Assembly: GCF_024721315.2 (NCBI RefSeq) | Contig: NZ_JANFAK020000022.1 | Coordinates: forward strand, 1-64,000 | Direction of reading: 5' to 3' | Length of the DNA: 64,000 bases | DNA from: Streptomyces sp. Isolate_45 | GTDB taxonomy: Bacteria > Actinomycetota > Actinomycetes > Streptomycetales > Streptomycetaceae | Shown: one piece after another, positions 38,646 through 48,829 of the stretch | Numbering within the stretch: the first letter of the stretch is position 1 | How the letters are laid out: each line of letters begins with the position of its first letter | Program-made: the position numbers and the translations under genes | Notes under the pieces: generated by a model | What the model was told of the DNA's origin: nothing | The model's database searches: none | What the model saw: the letters and a program-made list of their open reading frames with translations, nothing else

Positions 38646-41357
38646 GTGCCGGGCACGTCGGTGCGGTCACTGCTAGGCAACCGGTTCAAGAGCGTCGCCG
38701 GACAGGTATTCATCCTCCAGGTGGCGATCGTGGTGTTGCTCGCCGCCGGATCGCTGCTGGCGCTCGTACTCCAGTCCCGGCACGACATCGACCGCGAGGC
38801 GCGCAACAGGTCGGTCTCCGTCGCGGAGACCTTCGCGCACTCCATCGGACTCCCGGCTGCCCTGGAGTCCCGGAACCCCTCCGCCCTGCTGCAGCCGCTC
38901 ACCGAGGAAACCCGCAAGGCCGCCGGTGTCGACTTCATCGTCGTGATGGACACCAACGGCATCCGCTACACCCATCCCCAGCCCGACCGCATCGGGAAAC
39001 GGTTCGTCGGCACCATCGAACCCTCACTGGCGGGGCAGGTCCACACCGAGAGCGTGCAGGGCCCGCTCGGCAAGGAGATCCAGGCGATCGTCCCGGTCAC
39101 CGCGTCGGACGGCCAGGTCATCGGCCTGGTGTCGGCGGGCCTGACCGTGAAGAACGTCAGCGGGGTCGTCGACCGCCAGCTCCCCGTCATCCTGCTGGCC
39201 ATCGCCACCGGCCTGGCCCTGGCCACCGTCGGCACCTGGCTGATCAGCCGAAGACTGCGCCGCCAGACCCACGGGCTCGGCACGCAGGAGATGACCCGGA
39301 TGTACGAGCACCACGACGCGGTGCTCCACGCCGTCCGCGAAGGGGTGCTCATCACCGACGGCGACGGGCGGCTGCTCCTCGCGAACGACGAGGCCAAACG
39401 CCTCCTCGGCCTCCCGGACGACGCCGACGGCCGCCACCTGGGCGAGGTACCGGGCCTGGACCGGCGGATGGCCGACCTGCTGCTGTCCGCGCGGGTCGCC
39501 ACCGACGAGGTGATCGAGAGCGGCGACCGCCTGCTCGTCGTCAACCAGCGGCTCACCCACCCCGGCGGCCGGCCCGAGGGGACCGCCGTCACCATCCGGG
39601 ACTCCACCGAGATGCAGGTCCTGACCACCCGCGCCGACACGGCCCGGCGGCGCCTGAAACTGCTGTACGACGCCGGCGGCGACATCGGTACCAGCCTGGA
39701 CGTCGTGCGGACCGCCGAGGAACTCGCCGCCGTCGCCGTCCCCCGATTCGCGGACTACGTCACCGTCGACCTGGCCGATCCCGTCCTCGTCGGCGACGAA
39801 CCCGGCCCCGACGCCGACATGCGGCGCACCGCCGTCCACGGCATCCGCTCCGACCACCCCCTCTACCCCCGCGGCCGGCTGATCGACTTCCTGCCGTCCA
39901 CCCCCCAGGCGCGCGGGTACGGCACCGGCCGGGCCGAGCTGGTCCCCGACCTGGCCGAAGCGCCCGGCTGGCACGCCCAGGACCCCCCGCGCGCGCAGGC
40001 CATCATCGACTACGGCATCCACTCCCTGATCGCCGCGCCGCTGCGGGCCCGGGGCGTCGTCCTCGGCGTGGTCAACTTCTGGCGCTCGCAGAAACCCGAG
40101 CCGTTCGACGAGGACGAGCTGTCGCTGGCCGAGGAACTCGTCGCCCGCGCGGCCGTCAGCATGGACAACGCCCGCCGCTACACCCGCGAACACGCCCTCG
40201 CCGAGACCCTCCAGCGCAGCCTGCTGCCCCGCGCCCTGCCCGAGCAGAGCGCCGTGGACGTGGCCCACTTCTACCTGCCCGCCCAGTCCGGGGTCGGCGG
40301 CGACTGGTTCGACGTGATCCCGCTGCCCGGCAGCCGCGTCGCCCTGGTCGTCGGGGACGTCGTCGGGCACGGCCTGCACGCCGCCGCCACCATGGGGCGG
40401 CTGCGCACGGCGGTGCACAACTTTTCCTCCCTCGACCTGCCGCCCGACGAGATCCTCGCCCGCCTGGACGACCTCGTCCAGCGCATCGACCACGACGGGG
40501 ACGGTGGCGACGGGGACGGCGGGATCCTCGGCGCGACCTGCCTGTACGCCATCTACGACCCGGTGTCGCGGAACTGCACCATGGCCCGCGCCGGGCACCT
40601 GCCACCCCTGCTCGTCGCCCCCGACGGCTCGACGGAGATCGTGGAACTCCCGGCCGGACCCCCACTGGGCCTGGGCGGCATGCCGTTCGAAACCGCCGAG
40701 CTCCGGCTGGCCGAGGGCAGCCAGCTCGTCCTCTACACGGACGGACTGGTCGAGGAACGCACCCGGGACATCGCCGAGGGCCTGGAACTGCTGCGCCGCG
40801 CGCTCAGCCACCCCGACCGCGATCCCCACGAGAGCTGCCGGGCCGTCCTCGACCTGCTGCTGCCCGACCGGCCCACCGACGACGTTGCCCTGCTCATCGC
40901 CCGGACCCGGACCCTCGGCCCGGACCGGGTCGTCCAGTGGGAGGTGCCGTTCGAGCCGAGCGCGGTCGGCGTCCTGCGGGGCGCCGCGGCCCGCAAGCTC
41001 GAGGAGTGGGGCCTCGAAGAACTCTCCTTCGCCACCGAGCTGATCCTCAGCGAACTGATCACCAACGCCCTGCGGCACGGCACCGCCCCCGTCCGCGTGC
41101 GGCTGCTGCACGACCAGACCCTGACCTGCGAGGTCTGGGACGGCAGCAGCACCGCCCCCCACCTGCGATACGCGGCCACCACCGACGAGGGCGGACGCGG
41201 CCTGTTCCTGGTCGCCCAGCTCAGCGAGCACTGGGGCACCCGCTACACCCCCGAGGGCAAGGTCATCTGGGCCGAACAGACCCTCCCCGGCAGCGCGGGC
41301 GGCCCCGGCGCCCCGGAGCCGGCCCTGGCGGCCTTCCTGGACGTGGACCCGATCTGA
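38646..41357 (+). CDS. SpoIIE-type phosphatase sensor: sensor-PAS-GAF-PP2C-HATPase
   Basis: This 903-residue protein has TM helix 1 (about 20-42), an extracytoplasmic sensor with DFIVVMDTNGIRYTHPQPDR (about 98-117) as in CitA/DcuS-like sensors, TM helix 2 (about 180-202), PAS (about 220-320), GAF (about 335-520), a PP2C/SpoIIE phosphatase (about 540-750; VGGDWFDVI and GDVVGHG) and a C-terminal anti-sigma-type HATPase (about 770-890; LSELITNALRHG). Such proteins control anti-anti-sigma factor phosphorylation in Streptomyces. GTG at 38646 is used; an in-frame GTG at 38661 is also possible. Confidence 0.92.
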   Translation: MPGTSVRSLLGNRFKSVAGQVFILQVAIVVLLAAGSLLALVLQSRHDIDREARNRSVSVAETFAHSIGLPAALESRNPSALLQPLTEETRKAAGVDFIVVMDTNGIRYTHPQPDRIGKRFVGTIEPSLAGQVHTESVQGPLGKEIQAIVPVTASDGQVIGLVSAGLTVKNVSGVVDRQLPVILLAIATGLALATVGTWLISRRLRRQTHGLGTQEMTRMYEHHDAVLHAVREGVLITDGDGRLLLANDEAKRLLGLPDDADGRHLGEVPGLDRRMADLLLSARVATDEVIESGDRLLVVNQRLTHPGGRPEGTAVTIRDSTEMQVLTTRADTARRRLKLLYDAGGDIGTSLDVVRTAEELAAVAVPRFADYVTVDLADPVLVGDEPGPDADMRRTAVHGIRSDHPLYPRGRLIDFLPSTPQARGYGTGRAELVPDLAEAPGWHAQDPPRAQAIIDYGIHSLIAAPLRARGVVLGVVNFWRSQKPEPFDEDELSLAEELVARAAVSMDNARRYTREHALAETLQRSLLPRALPEQSAVDVAHFYLPAQSGVGGDWFDVIPLPGSRVALVVGDVVGHGLHAAATMGRLRTAVHNFSSLDLPPDEILARLDDLVQRIDHDGDGGDGDGGILGATCLYAIYDPVSRNCTMARAGHLPPLLVAPDGSTEIVELPAGPPLGLGGMPFETAELRLAEGSQLVLYTDGLVEERTRDIAEGLELLRRALSHPDRDPHESCRAVLDLLLPDRPTDDVALLIARTRTLGPDRVVQWEVPFEPSAVGVLRGAAARKLEEWGLEELSFATELILSELITNALRHGTAPVRVRLLHDQTLTCEVWDGSSTAPHLRYAATTDEGGRGLFLVAQLSEHWGTRYTPEGKVIWAEQTLPGSAGGPGAPEPALAAFLDVDPI

Positions 41358-41535
41358 CCGTGCCGGCCCCGGCGCCGCACCGTCCGTTCCCGGACACGCC
41401 ACCAAGGGTTCAACGAGAAAATCCTTGATGTCGCACTAGAATGGCAGGTTGTTTGGCGCCGGACCGGAACAACCCGGGCAGACCCGGGCTCCGCCGGCGA
41501 CCCGGACACATCCGGGAGCGAAGACGCGAGGGCCG

Positions 41536-44500
41536 ATGGCAGCCACACCTGAGCACGGTGAACTCACTCTGCTCGACGGCGGGAGCGCGGGGGACGACGC
41601 CCCCGGCGAGCCCGGCAAGTCCGCCCGTTTCACGGCCGGACCCGCTGCCCCCGTGCGCACCCTCGTCGACGTCTTCGAAGCCTCCGTACGGGCCCACCCC
41701 GACGAGCTCGCCCTGGACGACGGGACCTCCCGGCTCACCTACCGCGCCCTGGCCGCCGACGTCGAGCGCCGCAGGCGCGCCCTCGCCGCCGCCGGGGTCG
41801 GACTCGGCGACCGGGTCGGCGTCCGCGTCCCCTCCGGCACCAACGAGCTGTACGCGTCCGTCCTCGCGGTCCTCGCCGCGGGCGCCGCCTACGTCCCCGT
41901 CGACGCCGAGGACCCCGACGAACGCGCCGAGCTGGTCTTCGGCGAGGCCGGCGTCCGGGCCGTCCTGGGCGCCGGGCAGCGCGTCGACGTCACCGGGACC
42001 GCCGGCGAGGCACCCGCCGCCCGGCCGGGCCCCGAGCACGACGCCTGGATCATCTTCACCTCCGGCTCCACCGGCAAACCCAAGGGCGTCGCCGTCAGCC
42101 ACCGCAGCGCCGCCGCCTTCGTCGACGCCGAGGCCGCGCTCTTCCTCACCGAGGAACCGATCGGGCCCGGCGACCGGGTCATGGCCGGACTGTCCGTCGC
42201 CTTCGACGCCTCCTGCGAGGAGATGTGGCTCGCCTGGCGCTACGGCGCCTGCCTGGTGCCCGTACCGCGCTCCCAGGTCCGCAGCGGCGCCGACCTCGGC
42301 CCCTGGCTGGTGGAACAGGAGATCACGGTCGTCTCCACCGTCCCGACCCTCGCCGCGCTCTGGGAGTCCGAGAGCCTCAACGAGGTCCGGTTGCTGATCT
42401 TCGGCGGCGAGGCCTGCCCGCCCGAACTGACCCAGCGGCTGGTCACCGAGGGCCGCGAGGTCTGGAACACGTACGGGCCCACCGAGGCCACCGTCGTCGC
42501 CTGCGCCTCCCTGCTGACCGGCGAGGAACCCATCCGCATCGGCCTCCCGCTGAACGGCTGGGAACTGGCCGTCGTCGACGAGTCCGGGGAACCGGTGCCC
42601 ATGGGCGGCAGCGGCCAGCTCGTGATCGGCGGAGTCGGCCTCGCCCGCTACCTCGACCCGGCGAAGGACGCCGAGAAGTACGCCCCGCTGGAATCTCTCG
42701 GCTGGGAGCGCGCCTACCGCAGCGGCGACCTGGTCCGCGCCGAACCGGAAGGGCTGGTCTTCCTCGGCCGCGGCGACGAGCAGATCAAGCTCGGCGGCCG
42801 GCGGATCGAACTCGGCGAGGTGGACGCCGCGCTCCAGGCACTGCCCGGCGTCGCCGGCGCGGCCGCCGCCGTCCGCACCGCGCGCAGCGGCAACCAGCTC
42901 CTCGTCGGCTACCTCGTCACCCAGGACGGCTGGGACCACGCGGCGGCCGTCGAACGGCTCCGCGCGGAACTGCCCGCCGCCCTCGTACCGCTCCTGGCGC
43001 CCGTCGAGGCGCTGCCGACCCGCACCTCCGGCAAGGTGGACCGCGACGCGCTGCCCTGGCCGCTGCCCGACGTACAGCCCACCGGCCCCACCGAGCAGCT
43101 GTACGGCACCGAGGCCTGGCTCGCCGAGCAGTGGACCGAGACCCTGGGCGTGGCCGTCGCCGGCGCCGGCGACGACTTCTTCGCGATCGGCGGCAACAGC
43201 CTCGCCGCCGCACAGCTCACCACCCGACTGCGCACCCGCTACCCGAGCGCGGCCGTCCTCGACATCTACCAGCAGCCCACCCTGCGCAAGCTGGCCCGGC
43301 GGCTGGAGAAGTCCGTGCAGGACGACGGGGCCGCCCGCACCGTCGCGCCCGTCCGGCTCCGCTCCCAGGTGATCCAGACGCTGCTGCTGCTCCCGCTTTT
43401 CACCCTGGTCGGGCTGCGCTGGACCGTGGCGCTGCTGGCCCTCGGCAACGTCCTGCACCGGTTCGGGGCCTACCCGTGGGCGCCGACCGCCCCGTGGTGG
43501 CTCGTCGGCGCGGGCGCCGTCCTCCTCTTCAGCCCTCCGGGCCGCCTCGCCATCGCCGCGGGCGGCGCCCGGCTGCTGCTGCGCGGGGTCAGGCCCGGAC
43601 GGTACCCGCGCGGCGGCAGCGTGCACCTGAGGCTGTGGACGGCCGAGCGGCTCGCCGAGTGCGCGGGCGCGACCTCGCTCAGCGGATCCTGGCTGGAGCG
43701 CTACGCGCGGGCCCTCGGCGCCAAGATCGGCCCCGAGGTGGACCTGCACTCCCTGCCCCCGGTCACCGGCATGCTCAAGCTCGGCCGCGGCTGCGCCGTC
43801 GAGTCCGAGGTGGACCTCTCCGGGCACTGGCTCGACGGGGACCGGCTGGAGATCGGCCCCGTGAAGGTCGGGGCCGGAGCGGTCGTCGGCACGCGCAGCC
43901 TGCTCTTCCCGGGCGCCCGCGTCGGCAAGCGGGCCGAGGTCGCCCCCGGCTCCGCCGTCGTCGGACAGGTCCCGACCGGTCAGCGCTGGGCCGGGGCGCC
44001 CGCCCACAAGCTCGGCAAGGCCAAGCGCAACTGGCCGCCCGGCCACCGCCCGCCGCGGTCGCTCGCCTGGCGCGCCATGTACGGGGCCAGCGGCCTGTGC
44101 CTGACCGCCCTGCCCCTACTGGCGGCCCTCCCGGCGCTGCTCGTCGTCAGCCGGTTCGTGCCGGCCGATGCCGGGCTCGGGCAGGCGCTGCGGGCGGCGC
44201 TGCTCGCCGTGGTGCCCGGGGCGCTCGCGTTCGGGCTGGCGTACGCGCTGCTGCTCCTGGTCTCCGTACGCTTGCTCAGCCTCGGCCTGCGCACCGGCAA
44301 CCATCCGACGCACAGCCGGATCGGCTGGCAGGCCTGGACCGTCACCCAGCTGATGGACCTCTCCCGGGAAACCCTCTTCCCGCTGTACGCCGGTCTGATC
44401 ACCCCCGTGTGGCTGCGGCTCCTCGGCATGAAGATCGGCCGGGGCGCCGAGGTGTCGACCGTGCTCGCCCTGCCCAGCCTCACCACCGTCGGCGAGGGCG

Positions 44501-45453
44501 CGTTCCTCGCCGACGACACGCTGACGGCCCCCTACGAGCTGGGCGGCGGCTGGATGCGGATCGGGCCCTCCGAGATCGGCCGCCGGGCGTTCCTCGGCAA
44601 CTCCGGGATGACCGCGCCGGGCCGCTCCGTCCCGGACGACGGGCTGGTCGGCGTCCTGTCCGCGACCCCGAAGAAGGCCAAGAAGGGCAGTTCGTACCTG
44701 GGCCTGCCGCCGGTCAGGCTGCCGCGGTCCGCCGCTGCCGCCGACCGGAGCCGGACCTACGACCCGCCCGCCCGCCTGCTGTGGGCACGCGGCCTGGTCG
44801 AGCTGTGCCGCCTCGTCCCCGTGTTCTGCTCGGCCGCGCTGGCCGTCCTGACCGCGGCGGGGCTGTGCGCGCTGATGACCGCGAGCGGGCCGGGAGCCTG
44901 GGTGGCCGCCCTGCTGTCCGGAGTCGTCCTGCTCGTCGCCGGCGCGGCCGCCTGCCTGACCTCCGCGGCCGCCAAGTGGCTGCTCGTGGGCCGGCACCGG
45001 ACGGGGGAGCACCCACTGTGGAGCGGCTTCGTGTGGCGCAACGAGCTGGCCGACACCTTCGTCGAGGTCCTGGCCGTGCCCTGGCTGGCCGGATCCGTAC
45101 CCGGCACGCCCCTGATGACCCTGTGGCTGCGCGGCCTCGGGGCGCGGATCGGACGCGGCGTGTGGTGCGAGAGCTACTGGCTGCCCGAGACCGACCTGGT
45201 GACCCTGGGTGACGCGGTCAGCGTGAACCGGGGCTGTGTGTTGCAGACCCACCTCTTCCACGACCGGATCTTGAGGACGGATACTGTGGTCCTCCGCGAG
45301 GGCGCCACCCTGGGCCCGGGCGGAATCGTCCTGCCCGGGAGCACGGTCGGAGCCCGCAGCACCCTGGGACCCGCCTCCCTCGTGATGGCCGGGGAATCCG
45401 TCCCCGCCGACACCCGCTGGCTGGGCAATCCGATCGAGGCGTGGCGGTCCTGA
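41536..45453 (+). CDS. Pls-like membrane NRPS (A-T-TM-hexapeptide domains)
   Basis: This 1305-residue protein has the layout of epsilon-poly-L-lysine synthetase (Pls, about 1319 residues): A domain about 30-510 (FTSGSTGKPKG near 172, TYGPTE near 315, SGKVDRDAL near 500), T about 520-595 (GGNSLAA near 552), then pairs of transmembrane helices (near 615-685, 860-930, 1085-1160) alternating with three soluble domains containing left-handed beta-helix-like IG/VG repeats. In Pls the C-terminal domains polymerise one amino acid iteratively. My pocket reading is DAESIGTVVK, close to the lysine-type code DAESIGSVCK. Poly-basic amino acid synthesis is plausible, but many actinomycetes have such homologues without a known polymer. 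ATG 41536 was chosen; upstream in-frame sequence is low-complexity. Confidence 0.85.
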   Translation: MAATPEHGELTLLDGGSAGDDAPGEPGKSARFTAGPAAPVRTLVDVFEASVRAHPDELALDDGTSRLTYRALAADVERRRRALAAAGVGLGDRVGVRVPSGTNELYASVLAVLAAGAAYVPVDAEDPDERAELVFGEAGVRAVLGAGQRVDVTGTAGEAPAARPGPEHDAWIIFTSGSTGKPKGVAVSHRSAAAFVDAEAALFLTEEPIGPGDRVMAGLSVAFDASCEEMWLAWRYGACLVPVPRSQVRSGADLGPWLVEQEITVVSTVPTLAALWESESLNEVRLLIFGGEACPPELTQRLVTEGREVWNTYGPTEATVVACASLLTGEEPIRIGLPLNGWELAVVDESGEPVPMGGSGQLVIGGVGLARYLDPAKDAEKYAPLESLGWERAYRSGDLVRAEPEGLVFLGRGDEQIKLGGRRIELGEVDAALQALPGVAGAAAAVRTARSGNQLLVGYLVTQDGWDHAAAVERLRAELPAALVPLLAPVEALPTRTSGKVDRDALPWPLPDVQPTGPTEQLYGTEAWLAEQWTETLGVAVAGAGDDFFAIGGNSLAAAQLTTRLRTRYPSAAVLDIYQQPTLRKLARRLEKSVQDDGAARTVAPVRLRSQVIQTLLLLPLFTLVGLRWTVALLALGNVLHRFGAYPWAPTAPWWLVGAGAVLLFSPPGRLAIAAGGARLLLRGVRPGRYPRGGSVHLRLWTAERLAECAGATSLSGSWLERYARALGAKIGPEVDLHSLPPVTGMLKLGRGCAVESEVDLSGHWLDGDRLEIGPVKVGAGAVVGTRSLLFPGARVGKRAEVAPGSAVVGQVPTGQRWAGAPAHKLGKAKRNWPPGHRPPRSLAWRAMYGASGLCLTALPLLAALPALLVVSRFVPADAGLGQALRAALLAVVPGALAFGLAYALLLLVSVRLLSLGLRTGNHPTHSRIGWQAWTVTQLMDLSRETLFPLYAGLITPVWLRLLGMKIGRGAEVSTVLALPSLTTVGEGAFLADDTLTAPYELGGGWMRIGPSEIGRRAFLGNSGMTAPGRSVPDDGLVGVLSATPKKAKKGSSYLGLPPVRLPRSAAAADRSRTYDPPARLLWARGLVELCRLVPVFCSAALAVLTAAGLCALMTASGPGAWVAALLSGVVLLVAGAAACLTSAAAKWLLVGRHRTGEHPLWSGFVWRNELADTFVEVLAVPWLAGSVPGTPLMTLWLRGLGARIGRGVWCESYWLPETDLVTLGDAVSVNRGCVLQTHLFHDRILRTDTVVLREGATLGPGGIVLPGSTVGARSTLGPASLVMAGESVPADTRWLGNPIEAWRS

Positions 45454-45563
45454 GTCCGTACGGCGGCCCGTGCGCCGGCCGGGCCCGGCGGGCGCCGGCA
45501 CGGCAACACGGACACGTCGTACGAGCACGTCGCACGAGCACAGCGCAGGGAGCGGAAGCGTCA

Positions 45564-46952
45564 GTGAACGGCCAGAGGACAGCGGCAACCGACCCGTACT
45601 TTCCGGCCAACGGCGATCCCCGTTACCGAGTGCACCGGTACGAACTCGCTCTGGAATACCGGCCCGCTCCCAACCGGCTGGCCGGCACCGCCAGGATCAG
45701 CGCGATCGCCGGGCGCGCGCCGCTCACCGAGTTCGCCCTGGACCTCGCCGACTTCAAGGTCGGCCGGATCCTGGTGAACGGCAGGGCACCGCACTACACC
45801 CACCGCAGCGGCAAGCTCCGCCTGCGGCCCACCAAGCCGCTGCCCGCCGGCTCCGCCTTCACCGTGGAGGTGCAGTGGGCGGGCAACCCCAAGCCCGTGC
45901 GCAGCCCCTGGGGCGGCCTCGGCTGGGAGGAACTGACGGACGGCGCGCTGGTGGCCAGCCAGCCCGTCGGGGCGCCGTCCTGGTACCCGTGCAACGACCG
46001 GCCCGCCGACAAGGCCTCGTACCACCTGTCCGTCAACACGCCCTCCGCCTACACGGTCGTGGCCGGCGGCCGGCTGCTGACCCGTACGACCAGGGCCAGC
46101 ACTACCACCTGGGTGTACGAGCAGTCCGCGCCCACCTCCAGCTACCTCGTCGGCCTGTCCATCGGCCTCTACCAGACGGTGCTCCTCGGCGACCCCGGCC
46201 TCGACGGCGTCCCCCAGAGCGCGTACGTGCCGGCGCACCTGCTGGCCCGGTTCTCCCGCGACTTCGCCCGCCAGCCCGCCATGATGCGGCTCTTCGAGGA
46301 ACTGTTCGGGCCCTACCCGTTCGGCGAGTACGCGGTGGTCGTCGCCGACGAGGAACTGGACGTCCCGGTCGAGGCGCAGGGGCTTTCCCTGTTCGGCGCC
46401 AACCACGTGGACGGCGTGCGCGGCTCGGAGCGCCTCATCGCCCACGAACTCGCCCACCAGTGGTTCGGCAACAGCGTGACCATCGCCGACTGGCGGCACA
46501 TCTGGTTGAACGAGGGCCTCGCCAAGTACGCGGAGTGGCTCTGGTCGGAACGCTCCGGCGGCCACACCGCCCACGAGCGCGCGGCCGTGGCCCACCGGGT
46601 GCTCGCCTCGCGGGCCCAGGACCTGAAGCTCGCCGACCCGGGCCGCAAGCTGATGTTCGACGACCGGCTCTACGAGCGCGGCGGACTCACCGTGCACGCC
46701 GTCCGCTGCGCCCTCGGCGACACCGCGTTCTTCCGCATGCTCCGCGACTGGACGGCCGCGCACCGCCACGGCGTGGTGACCACGGCGGCGTTCACCGCCC
46801 ACGTCGCCCGCTACGCGGACGGGCCCGTGGACGAACTGTTCGCGGCCTGGCTGTACGAGCCCGCGCTCCCGCCGCTGCCCGCCCCGCCGATACCGGCCAG
46901 ACCCCGCCACCTGCCGACGAACGCGAGCCCCCCGCCCGCCCTCGGCCTCTGA
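45564..46952 (+). CDS. M1-family zinc metallopeptidase
   Basis: This 462-residue peptidase has the gluzincin motif HELAHQWFG (about residue 294) and the downstream zinc-binding Glu in NEGLAKYAE (about 316), 18 residues after the second His as is standard in M1 enzymes. The beta-sheet N-domain is present; the large C-terminal helical domain of aminopeptidase N is reduced. No signal peptide or TM helix is evident. It starts GTG 110 bp after the Pls-like gene on the same strand. Poly-lysine-degrading enzymes (Pld) of epsilon-PL producers are M1-type aminopeptidases, so a role in trimming the Pls-like product is suggested by context; this is inference. Confidence 0.9.
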   Translation: MNGQRTAATDPYFPANGDPRYRVHRYELALEYRPAPNRLAGTARISAIAGRAPLTEFALDLADFKVGRILVNGRAPHYTHRSGKLRLRPTKPLPAGSAFTVEVQWAGNPKPVRSPWGGLGWEELTDGALVASQPVGAPSWYPCNDRPADKASYHLSVNTPSAYTVVAGGRLLTRTTRASTTTWVYEQSAPTSSYLVGLSIGLYQTVLLGDPGLDGVPQSAYVPAHLLARFSRDFARQPAMMRLFEELFGPYPFGEYAVVVADEELDVPVEAQGLSLFGANHVDGVRGSERLIAHELAHQWFGNSVTIADWRHIWLNEGLAKYAEWLWSERSGGHTAHERAAVAHRVLASRAQDLKLADPGRKLMFDDRLYERGGLTVHAVRCALGDTAFFRMLRDWTAAHRHGVVTTAAFTAHVARYADGPVDELFAAWLYEPALPPLPAPPIPARPRHLPTNASPPPALGL

Positions 46953-47178
46953 CGGACCGGGCCCGGAGACGGGTGCGGCCCGGGCCCGTGGGGCCGGCCG
47001 GGGCCCGTCCGGCCGGTATGGGTGTCGGCACGGATGGACAGGGACGGTTCCCACCGTCAGGCTGGGCCGCAGGGGAGGCCCCGCAGCAGGTCACGGCGGG
47101 TGTGGTGCGCGGCACGGAAGGCGACGGCCTGGCTGGCGTCGAGAGGTCCGGCAGGTGGAACGAGGGGAGAGCGCGGTC

Positions 47179-48141
47179 GTGTCGTTGTACTGGCGCATCT
47201 TCCTCCTCAACGCGGCCGTCTTCGCGGTGGCCGTCCTGCTGCTCCTCGGCCCGGTCACCGTCTCCACTCCGGTCCTGCTGGGCGAGGCGATCGTCCTGGG
47301 TCTCGGGCTCGCCGCCATGCTCGTCGCCAACGCCGTCCTGCTGCGCGTCGCCCTCGCCCCGCTGGCCCGGCTCGCCCGCGCCATGGCGTCGGTCGACCTG
47401 CTGCGTCCCGGCAGCCGCGCCCCGGTCGAGGGCCCGGGGGAGATGGCCGAACTCACCACCTCGTTCAACGCCATGCTGGCCCGCCTCGAAGCGGAACGCG
47501 CCACCAGCAGCGCCCGTGCGCTCTCCGCCCAGGAGGCCGAACGGCGCCGCATCGCCCAGGAACTCCACGACGAGGTCGGCCAGACCCTCACCGCGGTCCT
47601 TCTCCAGCTCAAGCACACCGCCGACCGGGCCCCCGGCCCGCTGCGCGAGGACCTCCACCAGGTCCAGGAGACCACCCGCGCGAGCCTGGACGAGATCCGG
47701 CGCATCGCCCGCCGGCTACGGCCCGGGGTCCTGGAGGAACTCGGCCTGCACAGCGCCCTGCGGGCCCTCGCCGCCGAGTTCACCACTCCCTCGCTGACCG
47801 TGCGGCACCACATCGCGCCCGGCCTGCCGACCCTGGACGACGCCTGCGAACTGGTCGTCTACCGGGTCGCGCAGGAGGCCCTCACCAACGCCGCCCGCCA
47901 CGCGCGGGCGACCGAGGTGGAGGTACGGCTGTCCCACCGACCGGCCGGAGCCGTCCGGCTCCTCGTCCGGGACAACGGCGCCGGCCTCCGCCCCGCCGTA
48001 GAGGGCGCCGGGATCCAGGGCATGCGCGAACGGGCCCTGCTCATCGGCGCCGGCCTCGCGCTCGCCCCCGCGCCGCACGGCGGCACCGACGTACGGCTGG
48101 ACGTACCCGCGGGCAGCGGGACCGAGGAGACCCATCGATGA
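47179..48141 (+). CDS. Two-component sensor histidine kinase (NarL type)
   Basis: This kinase of about 320 residues has two N-terminal TM helices (about 7-24 and 33-60) with almost no extracytoplasmic loop, a HAMP-like segment (60-105), a HisKA_3 dimerisation domain with the phospho-acceptor His near residue 130 (RRRIAQELHDEVGQ), and an HATPase domain (EALTNAARHA near 232, DNGAG near 267). The near absence of a sensor loop suggests sensing within the membrane or via a partner. GTG 47179 is preferred because AGGGGAG lies upstream; GTG 47155 is an alternative. Its TGA overlaps the response regulator ATG. Confidence 0.9.
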   Translation: MSLYWRIFLLNAAVFAVAVLLLLGPVTVSTPVLLGEAIVLGLGLAAMLVANAVLLRVALAPLARLARAMASVDLLRPGSRAPVEGPGEMAELTTSFNAMLARLEAERATSSARALSAQEAERRRIAQELHDEVGQTLTAVLLQLKHTADRAPGPLREDLHQVQETTRASLDEIRRIARRLRPGVLEELGLHSALRALAAEFTTPSLTVRHHIAPGLPTLDDACELVVYRVAQEALTNAARHARATEVEVRLSHRPAGAVRLLVRDNGAGLRPAVEGAGIQGMRERALLIGAGLALAPAPHGGTDVRLDVPAGSGTEETHR

Positions 48142-48803
48142 CCGCACCGCGACCGGCCCCGACCCGGGTCCTGCTGGCCGACGACCACGCCCTCGTCCGG
48201 CGCGGCGTCCGCCTCATCCTCGACTCCGAACCCGACCTCACGGTGGTCGCCGAGGCCGGGGACGGCGCCGAGGCCGTCGCCCTGGCCCGGTCGCAGGACG
48301 TGGACCTCGCCGTCCTGGACGTCGCCATGCCGCGGATGACCGGACTCCAGGCCGCCCGAGAGCTCTCCCGACTCCGGCCGGGGCTGCGCATCCTCATCCT
48401 GACCATGTACGACAACGAGCAGTACTTCTTCGAAGCCCTCAGGGCCGGGGCGGCCGGCTACGTCCCGAAGTCCGTCGCCGACCGGGACCTCGTCGAGGCC
48501 TGCCGGGCCGCCATCCGTGACGAGCCGTTCATCTACCCCGGCGCCGAGACCACCCTGATCCGCAACTACCTGGACCGGGCCCGTCAAGGGCACCCGCTGC
48601 CCGCCCGGGCGATCACCGAGCGGGAGGAGGAGATCCTCAAGCTGGTCGCCGAGGGGCACTCCTCGAAGGAGATCGGCGACCTCCTCGTCATCAGCGCCAA
48701 GACGGTGGAACGCCACCGGGCGAACCTGCTCCAGAAGCTCGGCATGCGCGACCGCCTGGAACTCACCCGCTACGCGATCCGCGTCGGCCTGATCGAACCC
48801 TGA
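48138..48803 (+). CDS. Two-component response regulator (NarL/FixJ, LuxR HTH)
   Basis: This 221-residue regulator has a receiver domain (about 9-125) with acidic pair ADD (15-16), phospho-acceptor Asp61 in LAVLDVAMPRMTG and the conserved Lys in YVPKS, and a LuxR-type HTH (about 155-215; EREEEILKLVAEGHSSKEIG, ISAKTVERHR). It is translationally coupled to the kinase by an ATGA overlap and is clearly its cognate partner. Targets are unknown. Confidence 0.94.
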   Translation: MTAPRPAPTRVLLADDHALVRRGVRLILDSEPDLTVVAEAGDGAEAVALARSQDVDLAVLDVAMPRMTGLQAARELSRLRPGLRILILTMYDNEQYFFEALRAGAAGYVPKSVADRDLVEACRAAIRDEPFIYPGAETTLIRNYLDRARQGHPLPARAITEREEEILKLVAEGHSSKEIGDLLVISAKTVERHRANLLQKLGMRDRLELTRYAIRVGLIEP

Positions 48804-48829
48804 GCCCCCGGGTCCGGTCAGGGCCCGGC

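Noticed and set aside
41358..41535. Sigma-70-like promoter before the Pls-like gene (TAGAAT as -10)
   Set aside because: No -35 box at acceptable spacing; the nearest TTGA-like elements are 6 or over 20 bp away.
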